NCBI RefSeq assembly: GCF_036231965.1 | Contig: NZ_CP109499.1 | Span: forward strand, 6,324,001-6,388,000 | DNA: 64,000 bases | Source of the DNA: Streptomyces sp. NBC_01428 | Lineage (GTDB): Bacteria; Actinomycetota; Actinomycetes; Streptomycetales; Streptomycetaceae | Direction of reading: 5' to 3' | Shown here: positions 41,154 through 50,399 of the stretch, one piece after another | Position numbering within the stretch: position 1 is the stretch's first letter | Layout: every line of letters begins with the position of its first letter | Made by a program: the position numbers and the translations under genes | The notes under the pieces: model-generated | Told to the model about the DNA's origin: nothing | Database searches by the model: none | Seen by the model: the letters and a program-made list of their open reading frames with translations, nothing else

Positions 41154-41840
41154 ATGTCCACAGGCGTGATCATCGCTCTGATCGTGATCGTGGTGGCCGT
41201 TGCCGTCGTCGCGGCCGCCCTGACCCTCCTCAACCGACGGCCGCCCGGCGGCCGTACCCTTCGGCGGCGCTTCGGCCCGGAGTACGACCGTGCCGTCGCC
41301 CGGCACGACGGTGACACCAAGGCCGCCGAGGCCGACCTCGCCGAGCGGGTGAAGCTGCACGGCGGACTGCGCGAGAAGGCCCTCGACCCCGCGGACCGGG
41401 AGCGGTTCACGGCCGGTTGGACCGCCGCGCAGGAGCGCTTCGTCGACTCCCCGGGCGAGGCGGTGGCCGAGGCCGACCGGCTGCTCGGCGACCTGGCCGG
41501 AGCACGCGGGTTCCCCGGCGTTGAGCAGTACGAGGAGCAGGTCTCCGCACTGTCCGTGCACCACGGACACCACGTCCACGGCTACCGCACGGTGCACCGG
41601 GCCGCGCTCGCCCGTACGGACAAGGACGGCACCGTCGACACCGAGCAGATGCGCGAGGCGATGCTCGAGGCCCGCGTCCTGTTCGAGGACCTGATGAGCC
41701 CGGACCGCGGGGACAGGTCCACCGCTCCCGTGCGGGACACGGACGGCGCGGACGACGTGAGCGAGTCCGAGGACGACCGCTCCCGGCGCACCCGGCGGTT
41801 CGGCATGACCAAGAACGACCGGCACACCGAACCCGCCTAG
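41154..41840 (+). CDS. Single-TM protein with helical cytosolic domain
   Basis: The 228-residue protein begins with one helix (VIIALIVIVVAVAVVAAALTLL), followed by a charged helical domain (LRRRFGPEYDRAVARHDGDTKAAEADLAERVKLHG, then FVDSPGEAVAEADRLLGDLAG) and a polar tail. I recognise it as a recurrent Streptomyces hypothetical. The FVDSPGEAVAEADRLLGDL segment reappears in the next gene's product, so the two probably act together. ATG 41154 has GGAAGG upstream. Confidence 0.8.
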   Translation: MSTGVIIALIVIVVAVAVVAAALTLLNRRPPGGRTLRRRFGPEYDRAVARHDGDTKAAEADLAERVKLHGGLREKALDPADRERFTAGWTAAQERFVDSPGEAVAEADRLLGDLAGARGFPGVEQYEEQVSALSVHHGHHVHGYRTVHRAALARTDKDGTVDTEQMREAMLEARVLFEDLMSPDRGDRSTAPVRDTDGADDVSESEDDRSRRTRRFGMTKNDRHTEPA

Positions 41841-42012
41841 CCCGCCGACAACGACGCGAGCGCGAACACGCGGAGCGTCGGGAGCACGGCGGACCGCCGG
41901 GCACCCGACAGCACCGAGACGTCCAACAGACTTCCAACCACGACACTCGCTCCCACCTGCCCTGGTCGTTCACCAGGCGCCAGGAGAAGGGGAGTTGAGG
42001 AAGGTGAACGCG

Positions 42013-43008
42013 ATGAAGCCCGAGCAGGACCCTGAGCGCAACCCGTCCGGCGACGCGGCCATGAAGGGCCGTGTCACCCCGGTGCCCCCCGAGCGTCCCG
42101 AGGACGACCGGGCGAAGGCGGCCGACAGCGCCTCCGACGAGGACGTGTCGCGCCGTGAGGCACTGAAGGGCCATCTGGACCCCACGGCCGACGAGCAGAC
42201 CCCGGGCGACCGGGCGAGGGCCGGCGACACCGCCGCGGTCCGGTCGGCCACGACGAGCGACGACACGAAGTCCCGCACCGGCACCACCGGCACGAGCACC
42301 GGCATCGGCGACGAGGCGAAGTCCCGCACCGGCACCGGCGGTACCACCGGCACGAGCACCGGCATCGGTGACGAGGCGAAGGCGGCCCGCGCGGCCCGGA
42401 CCGGCGACGACATCGCCGCCCGGACGACCGGGACCGGCACGCCGGCCCGCGAGAGCGCGGACGTCCGCAGCGGTGAGCGCGCCGCCTCGCACGAGGACCG
42501 GACGAGCCGTACCGGTACGGGCCGGTCGGTCACCTCGCGTGACACGGACCTGGACACGGACAACGCCAAGCCCGGTTCCGCGTCGCGCGACGCCGGCGGC
42601 GTGCGCCGTGACACCGCGGGAGCGCTCCCCACGAGCGGCTCCGCGGACAGCGGCACCCGTACGGACGGCAAGGCCCACGGTCAGGGTTCCGCCAAGGACC
42701 CGGCCAAGGACTCCGGGAAGCACGGGGAGCGGCTGCTCCCCGGCGACGAGTACGACAAGTTCTCGGAGCGGATGCGGCACGCGGTCGGCGGGTTCGTCGA
42801 CGGGCCGGAGGCGTCCGTCGAGGAGGCGGACCACGTCCTCGAGGAGCTCGCGAGCCGGTTCACGGAAGCCGTGTCCCAGCGTCGTCGTTCCCTGCGGACC
42901 TCCTGGCAGTCCGGCGGTGAGGGCAAGGCGTCGGCCTCCGACACCGAGAAGCTGCGGCTCGCCCTGCAGGACTACCGCGAGATGACCGAACGGCTGCTGC
43001 ACATCTGA
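42013..43008 (+). CDS. Largely disordered protein sharing a tail motif with its neighbour
   Basis: The 331-residue protein has a long Thr/Ser/Asp/Gly-rich region (residues 30-235) with an imperfect tandem repeat of TGTSTGIGDEAKSRTGT type (about 42262-42380). A structured C-terminus follows: FSERMRHAVGGFVDGPEASVEEADHVLEELASRFTEAVSQRRRSLRTSW. The FVDGPEASVEEADHVLEELA motif parallels FVDSPGEAVAEADRLLGDLA of the preceding gene. It has no signal peptide. ATG 42013 has GAGGAAGG upstream; GTG 42004 is possible. The function is unknown. Confidence 0.75.
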   Translation: MKPEQDPERNPSGDAAMKGRVTPVPPERPEDDRAKAADSASDEDVSRREALKGHLDPTADEQTPGDRARAGDTAAVRSATTSDDTKSRTGTTGTSTGIGDEAKSRTGTGGTTGTSTGIGDEAKAARAARTGDDIAARTTGTGTPARESADVRSGERAASHEDRTSRTGTGRSVTSRDTDLDTDNAKPGSASRDAGGVRRDTAGALPTSGSADSGTRTDGKAHGQGSAKDPAKDSGKHGERLLPGDEYDKFSERMRHAVGGFVDGPEASVEEADHVLEELASRFTEAVSQRRRSLRTSWQSGGEGKASASDTEKLRLALQDYREMTERLLHI

Positions 43009-43032
43009 GCCGCCCTCGGACACCGCAGGCAC

Positions 43033-43076
43033 CGTGAGGCCGCGTCCCGGACCATGTTCCGGGACGCGGCCTCACG
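43033..43076 (+). terminator. Terminator hairpin, 19-bp stem
   Basis: CGTGAGGCCGCGTCCCGGA (43033-43051) pairs perfectly with 43058-43076 around a 6-nt loop, 24 nt after the preceding stop. It closes the two-gene unit. Confidence 0.85.
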
Positions 43077-43157
43077 GCGTTCGCGCGGTCGGGACGACCG
43101 CGCCGTTCCCGCCGTCCGGTCCGCGGGCGGGCCCGTCCCCGGACGGCCGGGCCGCCG

Positions 43158-43595
43158 TTACGCGGCTCCGTCTGCGCAGGCTAAGGCGGTCCGGCCCTCG
43201 CGGGCCGCGCGCCACTCCTGGACGATCTTCTCCACGTCGTAGGGCTTCAGCCCGAGGGGCGGACCCGGCGGCGGCTTGAACATGACCTCACGGATCTTGG
43301 CGTTGATGTCCTCGACGATCCGCCGGAGGGCCCGCTCCGAGGGCGCCGCGGCCGCCGCGACGAGGGCGTCCTCCGCCTCCTTGCGCAGGGCCAGCGTGGG
43401 CGGCAGCACCGACAGGCCCTCACGGGCCATCTTCCGCTTGATCCACCAGAGTTCGTCGTACGGCGTGTCGGTGACCGCGGGCAACGGCTTTCCCGCGCCC
43501 GGGAGTTCGTCGAACTCGCCGCGGGACTCCGCCTCGCGGATCTGCCGGTCGACCCAGGACTCGAAGCTGACACCGGGTGGCTTGCGCTCCGTCAT
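43158..43595 (-). CDS. DUF1992 (DnaJ-C28-like) protein
   Basis: The 145-residue protein reads SFESWVDRQIREAESRGEFDELPGAGKPL, the DUF1992 signature shared with human DNAJC28, and continues with WWIKRKMAREGLSVLPPTLALRKEAE. The terminal part (VMFKPPPGPPLGLKPYDVEKIVQEWR) is conserved. It is a soluble protein of unknown function, without a J domain. ATG 43595 gives the family start; longer frames lack a ribosome binding site. Confidence 0.9.
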   Translation of the reverse strand: MTERKPPGVSFESWVDRQIREAESRGEFDELPGAGKPLPAVTDTPYDELWWIKRKMAREGLSVLPPTLALRKEAEDALVAAAAAPSERALRRIVEDINAKIREVMFKPPPGPPLGLKPYDVEKIVQEWRAAREGRTALACADGAA

Positions 43596-43714
43596 GGGTC
43601 CATTGTGCCGGAGGCCGCACCAGGACGGGAATGGTCGAATTATCATGCGGCGGCGGCGTGGGAACCACGTCGCGTCAGGACACTGGGACCAGCACCCTTC
43701 ACGAAGGAGCACGC

Positions 43715-44110
43715 GTGCTCGAACTCACCATGGCCACGATGTCCGGCGGGGACGCCGGCGCGACGGCCGGGATGCTGATGGCCGACGCGCCGAGCGACCC
43801 CGGGGCCATGCTGCGGGTGGGCCGGGACCGGGCCGTGTGCCGGCTCGCGACCCCCGACGACTGGCTGTTCGTGTCCCGGGTCCACCTGGAGTTCCTGTGC
43901 GGACCGGACGGCTCCTGGCAGGTCACCTGGCTGCAGGGCTCCCACCCGGAGCCGTCCTCCGAGGTCCGGCTGGCCCTGGTGGGCGTGCAGCCGCAGCCGC
44001 TGCCGTACGGGGGCACGGCCCGGCTGCCCGCGGGCGGCTCGGGCGAACTCGTCATCCAGGACCGCACGGGCCCCCGCACCGTGAACGTGGGCTTCTACCA
44101 CGAGACCTAG
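43715..44110 (+). CDS. FHA-like domain protein
   Basis: The 131-residue protein has a near-complete FHA-like layout: MLRVGRDRAVCRL (G-R strand), LFVSRVHLEFLCGPDGSW (S-x-x-H), then SSEVRLAL and LPYGGTARLPAGGSGELVIQDR. FHA domains bind phosphothreonine, so it may take part in Ser/Thr kinase signalling, although the phosphate-binding Ser/Asn residues are partly altered. GTG 43715 follows AAGGAG with a 5-nt spacer. It is divergent from DUF1992. Confidence 0.65.
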   Translation: MLELTMATMSGGDAGATAGMLMADAPSDPGAMLRVGRDRAVCRLATPDDWLFVSRVHLEFLCGPDGSWQVTWLQGSHPEPSSEVRLALVGVQPQPLPYGGTARLPAGGSGELVIQDRTGPRTVNVGFYHET

Positions 44111-44170
44111 GCCGGACACGGCCGAGGCCTGGTGCGGGGCCGGCGGATCGGCAGGGGTGGGCCGGGCGGC

Positions 44171-44842
44171 TCAGGCGTGTACGCGGGCCAGGGCGAAGCC
44201 GTCGTAGCCCTTGCTGCCGACCGTCTGGACCGCCGTGCCGTCCAGCCGGGGGTGCGAGGCGATGAGTTCGAGCGCGGCCCGGGTGCCCCGCACGCTCGGG
44301 TCGGTGCTCGTCGCGTCGGTGACCGCGCCGCCGCGGACGACGTTGTCGAGGACGATCACGCTGCCGGGCCGGGTGAGCCGGACCGCCCAGTCCAGGTAGT
44401 GGGCGTTGTTCACCTTGTCCGCGTCGATGAAGACGAAGTCGAAGGGCTCGGGGTTCTCGTCCGCCAGTTTCGGCAGGGACTCCAGGGCGGGGCCGACCCG
44501 CACCTCGGCGAGCTCGGCCAGGCCGGCCCGGGCGAGGTTGCCGCGGGCGACCTCGGCGTGCCGGGGGTCGTACTCCAGGGTGACCAGCCGGCCGTCGGCG
44601 GGCAGGGCGCGGCCGAGCCAGATCGTGCTGTAGCCGCCGAGGGTGCCGATCTCCAGGATGCGGCGGGCGCCCTGGATCTCGGCGAGGAGCCGGAGCAGCT
44701 TGCCCTGGTTCGGGGCGACGTTGATGGGGGGCAGTCCGGCCGCGTCGCTGTCGCGCAGCGCGGCGGCCAGCGTCTCGTCGGCGGGGGCCAGGAGGGTGGT
44801 GAAGTGGTCGTCGACGTCGGTCCAGACCTGCGACTCGCTCAT
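44171..44842 (-). CDS. Class I SAM-dependent O-methyltransferase
   Basis: The 223-residue protein matches the caffeoyl-CoA/catechol O-methyltransferase family. It reads LLAEIQGARRILEIGTLGGYSTIWLGRAL (SAM-binding motif I), LVTLEYDPRHAEVA (motif II acidic), PFDFVFIDADKVNNAHYLDWA (metal-binding Asp) and GSVIVLDNVVRGGAV (second metal ligand). The family methylates a catechol-like hydroxyl with Mg2+. No biosynthetic neighbours suggest a specific substrate. The upstream spacer has an AT-rich dyad CTTAGCGCATCTAACTAG that may be its operator. Confidence 0.9.
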   Translation of the reverse strand: MSESQVWTDVDDHFTTLLAPADETLAAALRDSDAAGLPPINVAPNQGKLLRLLAEIQGARRILEIGTLGGYSTIWLGRALPADGRLVTLEYDPRHAEVARGNLARAGLAELAEVRVGPALESLPKLADENPEPFDFVFIDADKVNNAHYLDWAVRLTRPGSVIVLDNVVRGGAVTDATSTDPSVRGTRAALELIASHPRLDGTAVQTVGSKGYDGFALARVHA

Positions 44843-44988
44843 GCACCGGGCCTTTCGTATGCCTAGTTAGATGCGCTAAGTATCTCAGGGGGAAACCTAG
44901 TCGTCCGCGCCGGTGCCTGCCAGCCGGTTCCGGGCCCGGCGCTCCGGTGCCGTCCGGCCGGGGGCGGGCCGGCGGGCACGGTACGGCG

Positions 44989-45033
44989 AAGGGCCGCGGT
45001 CGCGGGGCGTGGTGCCCCGCGACCGCGGCCCTT
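44989..45033 (-). terminator. Terminator hairpin, 20-bp perfect stem
   Basis: Positions 44989-45008 pair perfectly with 45014-45033 around a 5-nt loop. The hairpin lies 25 nt downstream of the MHS transporter stop on the minus strand and separates it from the O-methyltransferase gene. Confidence 0.85.
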
Positions 45034-45058
45034 CGAGATCCGGCCGGCGGGCGCGGTG

Positions 45059-46450
45059 TCAGTCGCGCGCGGGCGCGGGCTCCACGGCGGGCGCGGAACC
45101 CGGCAGCGGGCGGCCCGCCGACTCCGACATGAACCAGACGGCCACACCGCCGATGACGGCCGCGGCCATCATGTAGTAGGCGGGCATCATCATGTTCCCG
45201 GTCGCTCCGATGAGGGCGGTGACCACCAGCGGGGTGGTGCCGCCGAAGAGCGAGACGGAGATGTTGAAGCCGATGGACAGCGAGCCGTAGCGGACCCGGG
45301 TCGGGAAGAGCGCCGGGAGCGCGGCCGGCATCGCGGCGGTGAAGCAGACCAGCAGCAGGCCGAGGGCCCCCATGCCGAGGGCGATCGCGACCAGGCTGCC
45401 CTGGCGGATCAGCAGCAGCGCCGGAACGGACAGGGCGAGGAAGCCCGCGCAGCCCGCGGCGATCACCGGGCGACGGCCGATCCGGTCGGTCAGCGCACCG
45501 GCGAAGGGCTGCACGATCATCATCAGCGCCATCACGCCGAGGACCACGAGCAGACCGTGCGTCTCGTCGTACTTCAGCTCGCTGGTCAGGTAGCTCGGCA
45601 TGTAGGACAGCAGCATGTAGTCGGTGACGTTGAAGACGAGGACCAGGCCGACGCACAGCAGCAGGGCGCGCCACTGGCCGGTGATCATCTCGCGCAGCGG
45701 CACCTTGGGGCGGTCCGCCTCGGCCTTGTCCAGTTCCGCGGTGAACGCCGGGGTCTCCTCCAGGCGCATCCGCAGGTAGAGGCCGATGATGCCCATCGGG
45801 CCGGCGATCAGGAACGGGATGCGCCAGCCCCAGGAGAGCAGGTCGTCGGTGGAGAGCAGGGCGGTCATCAGGGTCACCAGACCCGCGCCGCCGATGTATC
45901 CGGCGAGCGTGCCGAACTCCAGCCAGCTGCCGAAGAAGCCGCGCTTCTTGTCGGGCGCGTACTCGGCGATGAACGTCGAGGCGCCCGCGTACTCGCCGCC
46001 GGTGGAGAAGCCCTGCACCAGACGGGCCGCGAGGAGCAGGATCGGGGCGCCGACGCCGATCGAGGCGTACGACGGGATCAGGCCGATCGCGAACGTGCCC
46101 GCCGCCATCATGATCATCGTGAGGGCGAGGACCTTCTGGCGGCCGATGCGGTCGCCGAGCGGGCCGAAGACCATGCCGCCGAGCGGGCGGACCAGGAAGG
46201 CCGCGGCGAAGGCGCCGAAGGTCGACAGGAGCTGGGCGGTCGGGTTGCCCGAGGGGAAGAAGACCTTGCCCAGGGTCACCGCGATGTAGCTGTAGACACC
46301 GAAGTCGAACCATTCCATCGCGTTGCCGAGCGCTGCCGCCTTCACAGCGCGCTTGACGAGCGCGGGGTCGGTGACGGTGACCTCTGGGGATGCCGGGCGG
46401 GCGGGGGCCGGGACGGATGTCGCGGGGGCTACCGGGGTCGCGGTGGGCAA
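45059..46450 (-). CDS. MHS family MFS metabolite:H+ symporter (ProP/KgtP-like)
   Basis: The 463-residue protein has 12 helices and MHS-family signatures: GNAMEWFDFGVYSYIAVTLGKVFFP in helix 1, FLVRPLGGMVFGPLGDRIGRQKVL in loop 2-3, and RLVQGFSTGGEYAGASTFIAEYAPDKKRG at helix 4-5. This subgroup imports osmolytes or carboxylates such as proline, betaine, citrate or alpha-ketoglutarate; the substrate here is undetermined. The N-terminal 28 residues are Pro/Ala-rich. It is transcribed away from the GT87-PAP2 gene. Confidence 0.9.
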   Translation of the reverse strand: MPTATPVAPATSVPAPARPASPEVTVTDPALVKRAVKAAALGNAMEWFDFGVYSYIAVTLGKVFFPSGNPTAQLLSTFGAFAAAFLVRPLGGMVFGPLGDRIGRQKVLALTMIMMAAGTFAIGLIPSYASIGVGAPILLLAARLVQGFSTGGEYAGASTFIAEYAPDKKRGFFGSWLEFGTLAGYIGGAGLVTLMTALLSTDDLLSWGWRIPFLIAGPMGIIGLYLRMRLEETPAFTAELDKAEADRPKVPLREMITGQWRALLLCVGLVLVFNVTDYMLLSYMPSYLTSELKYDETHGLLVVLGVMALMMIVQPFAGALTDRIGRRPVIAAGCAGFLALSVPALLLIRQGSLVAIALGMGALGLLLVCFTAAMPAALPALFPTRVRYGSLSIGFNISVSLFGGTTPLVVTALIGATGNMMMPAYYMMAAAVIGGVAVWFMSESAGRPLPGSAPAVEPAPARD

Positions 46451-46853
46451 GGGCCTTCCTTCCGCAGGGGACAGGGACGCGGCCCGCCCGGAGGCGGAAC
46501 CGAGGCCTGCCCGGAGGCAGGCCGAAAAGCGACCTTAGAGCCACTCGTCCGGATGACGTGGAGCGAGCGGGTGGTCGCGGAACGCGCCTAAAGGCGGCGT
46601 ATGCAGGCAGGACGCGGCGCTCCGGAGCGCCCCGCGGGCGTCCCGTCTGTGAGGTATGTCGCGGCCCCCGGACGGAACCGGCGTCTCGGACGACTATCGT
46701 CATTCGGGCAAAAGGGAGATCCGTGTCAGGGGGAGCGAGGGTTGCCCGCGTCTTTCGACGGGGCGGCGTGAGCCTCGTAGGGTCCTGACAAGGAGTGACG
46801 TACACGGCGTACGGGACATAACGGAACAACGGGGGCGGGAGGGTCGACGAGGC
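46451..46853. promoter_or_regulatory. Divergent promoter region, MHS transporter / GT87-PAP2
   Basis: No gene is supported in this 400-bp gap. CTGCCCGGAGGCAGG and similar dyads near 46500-46525 could be operators. Less GC-rich runs at 46690-46730 and 46795-46830 (GACATAACGGAACAACGG) are the most promoter-like places for the rightward gene. No repeat of the 112-bp family is present. Confidence 0.3.
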
Positions 46854-48902
46854 GTGGCGAACGTGGAGCACGGCGGACGAGCGGGAAATGCCTTCGCGGC
46901 AGGAGCACAGCCCGCGAGAGCCCGGCTGCGCGCGCTCCGCGTCGGGCTCTGGGTGATCGCCGCCCTCCTCGCCGCACGGCAGGTCGCCGCCGTCCTCGGC
47001 ACCCCCAAGGCGGACCGGCTGACGGACCTGGAGACCTGGGTCGGACCCGACGGCGTCCTGCACGTGAAGGGCTCGCTGTACGACTCGACGCAGTTCACCG
47101 GGACCCCGTTCGGGGGACTCGTCCTCAAGCCCCTCACCCGGGCGGCCGAACAGGCCCTCGGCTGGGGCTGGACCTTCGGCACCCTGCTGCTGGTCGTCGC
47201 GCTCGGCCTGGTCGCCGCACGCGCCCTGCCGCAGCCCGTCAGCCGCCGTACGGCACTGCTCGCCGCACCCGTCGCCATCAGCCTGCTGATGCTGTCACTG
47301 CCCGTGCGCAACGCCCTCTACCTCGGCCAGACCAGCATCCTCCCGGTCCTGCTCGTCCTCCTCGGCTGCTTCGCCGTGCGCGAGGAGCGGGCCTGCGGCG
47401 TCCTGATCGGTCTCGCCGCGGCCCTCCAGCCCACCGTGCTGCTCTTCGCCCCGCTGCTCTGGTTCACCGGCCGCCGCCGGGCCGCTGCCTCCACCGGCAT
47501 CACCTTCACCGCCCTCACCGCGCTCGCCTGGGCGGCGATGCCCCACGACTCGAACACCTACTGGGTGCACCACCTCGCGGGCGTCGGCCTCGGCCGGGCC
47601 GCCGACGACCTCGCCAACCAGTCCCTGCACGGCGCGCTGCTGCGCTTCGGCCTCAGCGGCCCCCTGGAGATCGGGCTGTTCCTGGCCCTCGGCGCGGCCG
47701 TCGCCGTCCTCGGACTGCGCCGCGCGGTGTTCTACGCCCGCGACGGGCAGCTCCTCCTCGCCGTCGCCATCACCGGCTGCGTCGCCGTCGCCGTCTCGCC
47801 CACCACCTGGCAGTACCAGCTGCTGTGGGTGCTGCTCGCGGTCGTCGGCCGGGTGGGCAGGAAGACCTCGGACCGCTTCATGTGGCCCGTCGCCGTCGTC
47901 CTCGTCATGACCCTGCCCGGGAAGATGATGCTGCCGAACATGGCGGTGCTCCACCCGGTGCGCGACAACGTCGTGCTGATCGCCGCGCTGGCCGCGGCCA
48001 CCCTCGTCCCGTTCCTGTCCCGCTCCTCCGCGTACTACCGGGCGCCGGTCCCCACCGACTACGCCGAGCCCGTGCCCACCCGGTGGAAGCGCGTACCGCT
48101 GCTGCCCCTCCCCGGCCGCGTCCTCGCCCGTCCGAACCTGCTGCTCGAACTGCTCCTGATCCGCGTCGGCTACTCCGCCTACCAGCAGGTCAGGCTCGCC
48201 GCGACCGGCGGCACCAACGCGGGGGGCCGGGCCACCGCCGAGCACCACGGCGACCAGATACTCGCCGTCGAACGGTTCCTGCGCATCGACATCGAGCACT
48301 GGGTCAACCACGCGGTGTTCAAGATCGGGTTCCTGCGCGACTTCTTCGACTTCTACTACGAGTCGTTCCACTTCTTCGTCCCGCTGGGCGTCCTCGCGGT
48401 GCTCTACGTCCGCCGCCCCGCCGACTACCGCTGGGCCCGCTCGGCCCTCGGCTTCGCGACCCTGTTCGCCCTCGTCGGCTTCTGGCTCTACCCGCTCGCC
48501 CCGCCCCGCCTGATGCCGGGCCTCGGCGTCATCGACACGGTGCACGGGGTGCAGGACTTCTCCAAGCCGGACTACGGCACGCTGACCGCGCTCACCAACC
48601 AGTACGCGGCGATGCCCTCGCTGCACTTCGGCTGGTCCCTGTGGTGCGGGCTCGTCATCGCGATCCTGGCGCCGAAGTGGTGGATGAAGGCGCTGGGCCT
48701 GCTGCACCCGTTGTTCACGGTCTCCGCGATCGTCGCGACCGGCAACCACTGGACCCTGGACGCCGTCGGCGGCGCCGCCGTGGTCGCCGCGGGCTTCGGA
48801 CTGACCTACCTCCTCCAGGGCCCACGGGCCCGGACCCCGGGGAAGACGGTCGAGGCCGGTGCCGAAGTGCCGGTTCCGGCCACCGGCCGTGTCCGGAGCT
48901 GA
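46854..48902 (+). CDS. Bifunctional GT87 glycosyltransferase / PAP2 phosphatase membrane protein
   Basis: The 682-residue protein fuses two membrane enzymes. The N-terminal half (to about residue 390) is GT87-like, with several helices and LALQPTVLLFAPLLWFTG, YWVHHLAGVG and TWQYQLLWVLL, as in polyprenol-phosphate-mannose-dependent mannosyltransferases. The C-terminal part is a PAP2/AUR1-like phosphatase: FFDFYYESFHFF, then NQYAAMPSLHFGWSLWCG and IVATGNHWTLDAVGGA, which supply the catalytic S-H and H-D residues. The pair may make or process a polyprenyl- or inositol-linked mannolipid. GTG 46854 has GGGAGGG upstream. Confidence 0.88.
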   Translation: MANVEHGGRAGNAFAAGAQPARARLRALRVGLWVIAALLAARQVAAVLGTPKADRLTDLETWVGPDGVLHVKGSLYDSTQFTGTPFGGLVLKPLTRAAEQALGWGWTFGTLLLVVALGLVAARALPQPVSRRTALLAAPVAISLLMLSLPVRNALYLGQTSILPVLLVLLGCFAVREERACGVLIGLAAALQPTVLLFAPLLWFTGRRRAAASTGITFTALTALAWAAMPHDSNTYWVHHLAGVGLGRAADDLANQSLHGALLRFGLSGPLEIGLFLALGAAVAVLGLRRAVFYARDGQLLLAVAITGCVAVAVSPTTWQYQLLWVLLAVVGRVGRKTSDRFMWPVAVVLVMTLPGKMMLPNMAVLHPVRDNVVLIAALAAATLVPFLSRSSAYYRAPVPTDYAEPVPTRWKRVPLLPLPGRVLARPNLLLELLLIRVGYSAYQQVRLAATGGTNAGGRATAEHHGDQILAVERFLRIDIEHWVNHAVFKIGFLRDFFDFYYESFHFFVPLGVLAVLYVRRPADYRWARSALGFATLFALVGFWLYPLAPPRLMPGLGVIDTVHGVQDFSKPDYGTLTALTNQYAAMPSLHFGWSLWCGLVIAILAPKWWMKALGLLHPLFTVSAIVATGNHWTLDAVGGAAVVAAGFGLTYLLQGPRARTPGKTVEAGAEVPVPATGRVRS

Positions 48903-48960
48903 CCCGCGGGACGGGCCGGCGGATGCCGGGAGGCCGCCGGCCCGAGCGATGAGGCGCCCG

Positions 48961-50211
48961 CTACGCCTGCCGGACCTGGAGTTCCTTGACGCCGTTCAGC
49001 CAGGCGGAGCGCAGCCGGCGCGGGTCGCCGGAGAGCCGCAGGCCGGGCATCGCGTCGGCGATCGCGTTGAAGATCAGGTCGATCTCCAGGGTGGCCAGCG
49101 ATTTGCCGAGGCAGAAGTGCGGGCCGCCGCCGCCGAATCCGAGGTGCGGGTTCGGGTCGCGGGTGATGTCGAAGACCTCGGGGTTCTCGAACACCTCGGG
49201 GTCGTGGTTGGCGGAGGAGTAGAAGATGCCGACGCGGTCGCCCTTGGCTATCCGCTGCCCGCCCAGCTCGGTGTCCTGGGTCGCGGTGCGCTGGAAGGCG
49301 ACGACGGGGGTCGCCCAGCGGACGATCTCCTCGGCGGTGGTCCTCGGGCGCTCCCGCTTGTAGAGGTCCCACTGGTCGGGGTGGGTGAGCAGGGCGTGCA
49401 TGCCGTGCGTGATGGCGTTGCGGGTGGTCTCGTTGCCGGCGACGGCCAGCAGCAGGACGAAGAAGCCGAACTCGTCGGAGGCGAGGTTGCCCTCGTCCTC
49501 CGCCGCCACCAGCGTGCTGACGATGTCCTTCGCCGGGCACTGCTTGCGGTCGGCGGCCATGTTCATCGCGTACGAGATGAGTTCGGTCGCCGAGTCGGCG
49601 CCGATCTCCTCCGTGATCGCGTACTCCGGATCGTCGTACGCCACCATCTTGTTGGACCAGTCGAAGATCTTGACGCGGTCCTCCTGCGGGACGCCGATCA
49701 GCTCGGCGATCGCCTGCAGCGGCAGTTCGCAGGCCACCTGGGTGACGAAGTCGAAGGCTCCGTCCGGGCCGGCCTGCGCGAGCGCGTTCGCCACGATGGA
49801 GCCGGCCCGGGCGCGCAGCGCGTCCTCCAGCGAGCGGATGGCGCGCGGGGTGAAGCCGCGCTGCACGATCTGGCGGACCCGGGTGTGCTCCGGCGGGTCC
49901 ATGTTCAGCATGATGAGCCGCTGGACCTCGATCTGCTCCCGCTGGATGTGCTCGTTGAAGCGGATGACGGCCGTGTTGAGGAACGAGGAGAACAGTTCGG
50001 GGTGCGTCGAGACGTACTTGACGTCCGCGTGCCGGGTGACGGCCCAGTAGCCGTCGTCCCCGAAGCCCGCGACGCCGTGCTGCTGCGGGATCCAGTGGAC
50101 CGCTTCGGCCCGGCGCAGCTCGGCGAACTCCGGGAGCGGCACGCGGTGGTGCAGTACGTCGGGGTCGGTGAAATCGAACCCGTCGGGCAGCGCTGGACAG
50201 GGCATCGGCAA
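48961..50211 (-). CDS. Cytochrome P450, CYP125-like (steroid C26/C27 monooxygenase)
   Basis: The 416-residue P450 has LAVAGNETTRNAITHGM (I helix), EEIVRWATPV (ExxR) and GFGGGGPHFCLG with heme Cys at about 367. The tail (LIFNAIADAMPGLRLSGDPRRLRSAWLNGVKELQV) closely follows the mycobacterial CYP125 tail, which hydroxylates the cholesterol side chain. It is divergent from a FadA5-like thiolase, the same arrangement as cyp125-fadA5 in Mycobacterium tuberculosis, and KstR-like sites lie between them. The substrate in this organism may be another sterol or terpenoid side chain. Confidence 0.85.
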   Translation of the reverse strand: MPMPCPALPDGFDFTDPDVLHHRVPLPEFAELRRAEAVHWIPQQHGVAGFGDDGYWAVTRHADVKYVSTHPELFSSFLNTAVIRFNEHIQREQIEVQRLIMLNMDPPEHTRVRQIVQRGFTPRAIRSLEDALRARAGSIVANALAQAGPDGAFDFVTQVACELPLQAIAELIGVPQEDRVKIFDWSNKMVAYDDPEYAITEEIGADSATELISYAMNMAADRKQCPAKDIVSTLVAAEDEGNLASDEFGFFVLLLAVAGNETTRNAITHGMHALLTHPDQWDLYKRERPRTTAEEIVRWATPVVAFQRTATQDTELGGQRIAKGDRVGIFYSSANHDPEVFENPEVFDITRDPNPHLGFGGGGPHFCLGKSLATLEIDLIFNAIADAMPGLRLSGDPRRLRSAWLNGVKELQVRQA

Positions 50212-50275
50212 CTCCGGGTCTCGCGCCTACGGCGATTCTGACGGTCCATCAGGAACAGGGAATCGCCGTGAAGGT

Positions 50276-50289
50276 AGTAACGGGTTCTA
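50276..50289. promoter_or_regulatory. KstR-like operator site 1
   Basis: AGTAACGGGTTCTA fits the KstR-type palindrome T-N2-AAC-N2-GTT-N2-A with one mismatch (first base). It lies 65 bp upstream of the P450 start codon. Confidence 0.55.
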
Positions 50290-50399
50290 CAAGTGGCAAG
50301 AGGTGCGGGGCCCTCAATTCCGTGCGGGATTCGTGCAGATCACGACTTCGGGAGCTGCACGACCCTTGCGGCGCGGGGGGTCCGCTCAGCAAACTGCAC

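Noticed and set aside
42262..42380. Tandem repeat considered as CRISPR or minisatellite
   Set aside because: It is two units, in frame, coding similar peptides inside a gene; there are no spacers. No CRISPR array is seen in the window.
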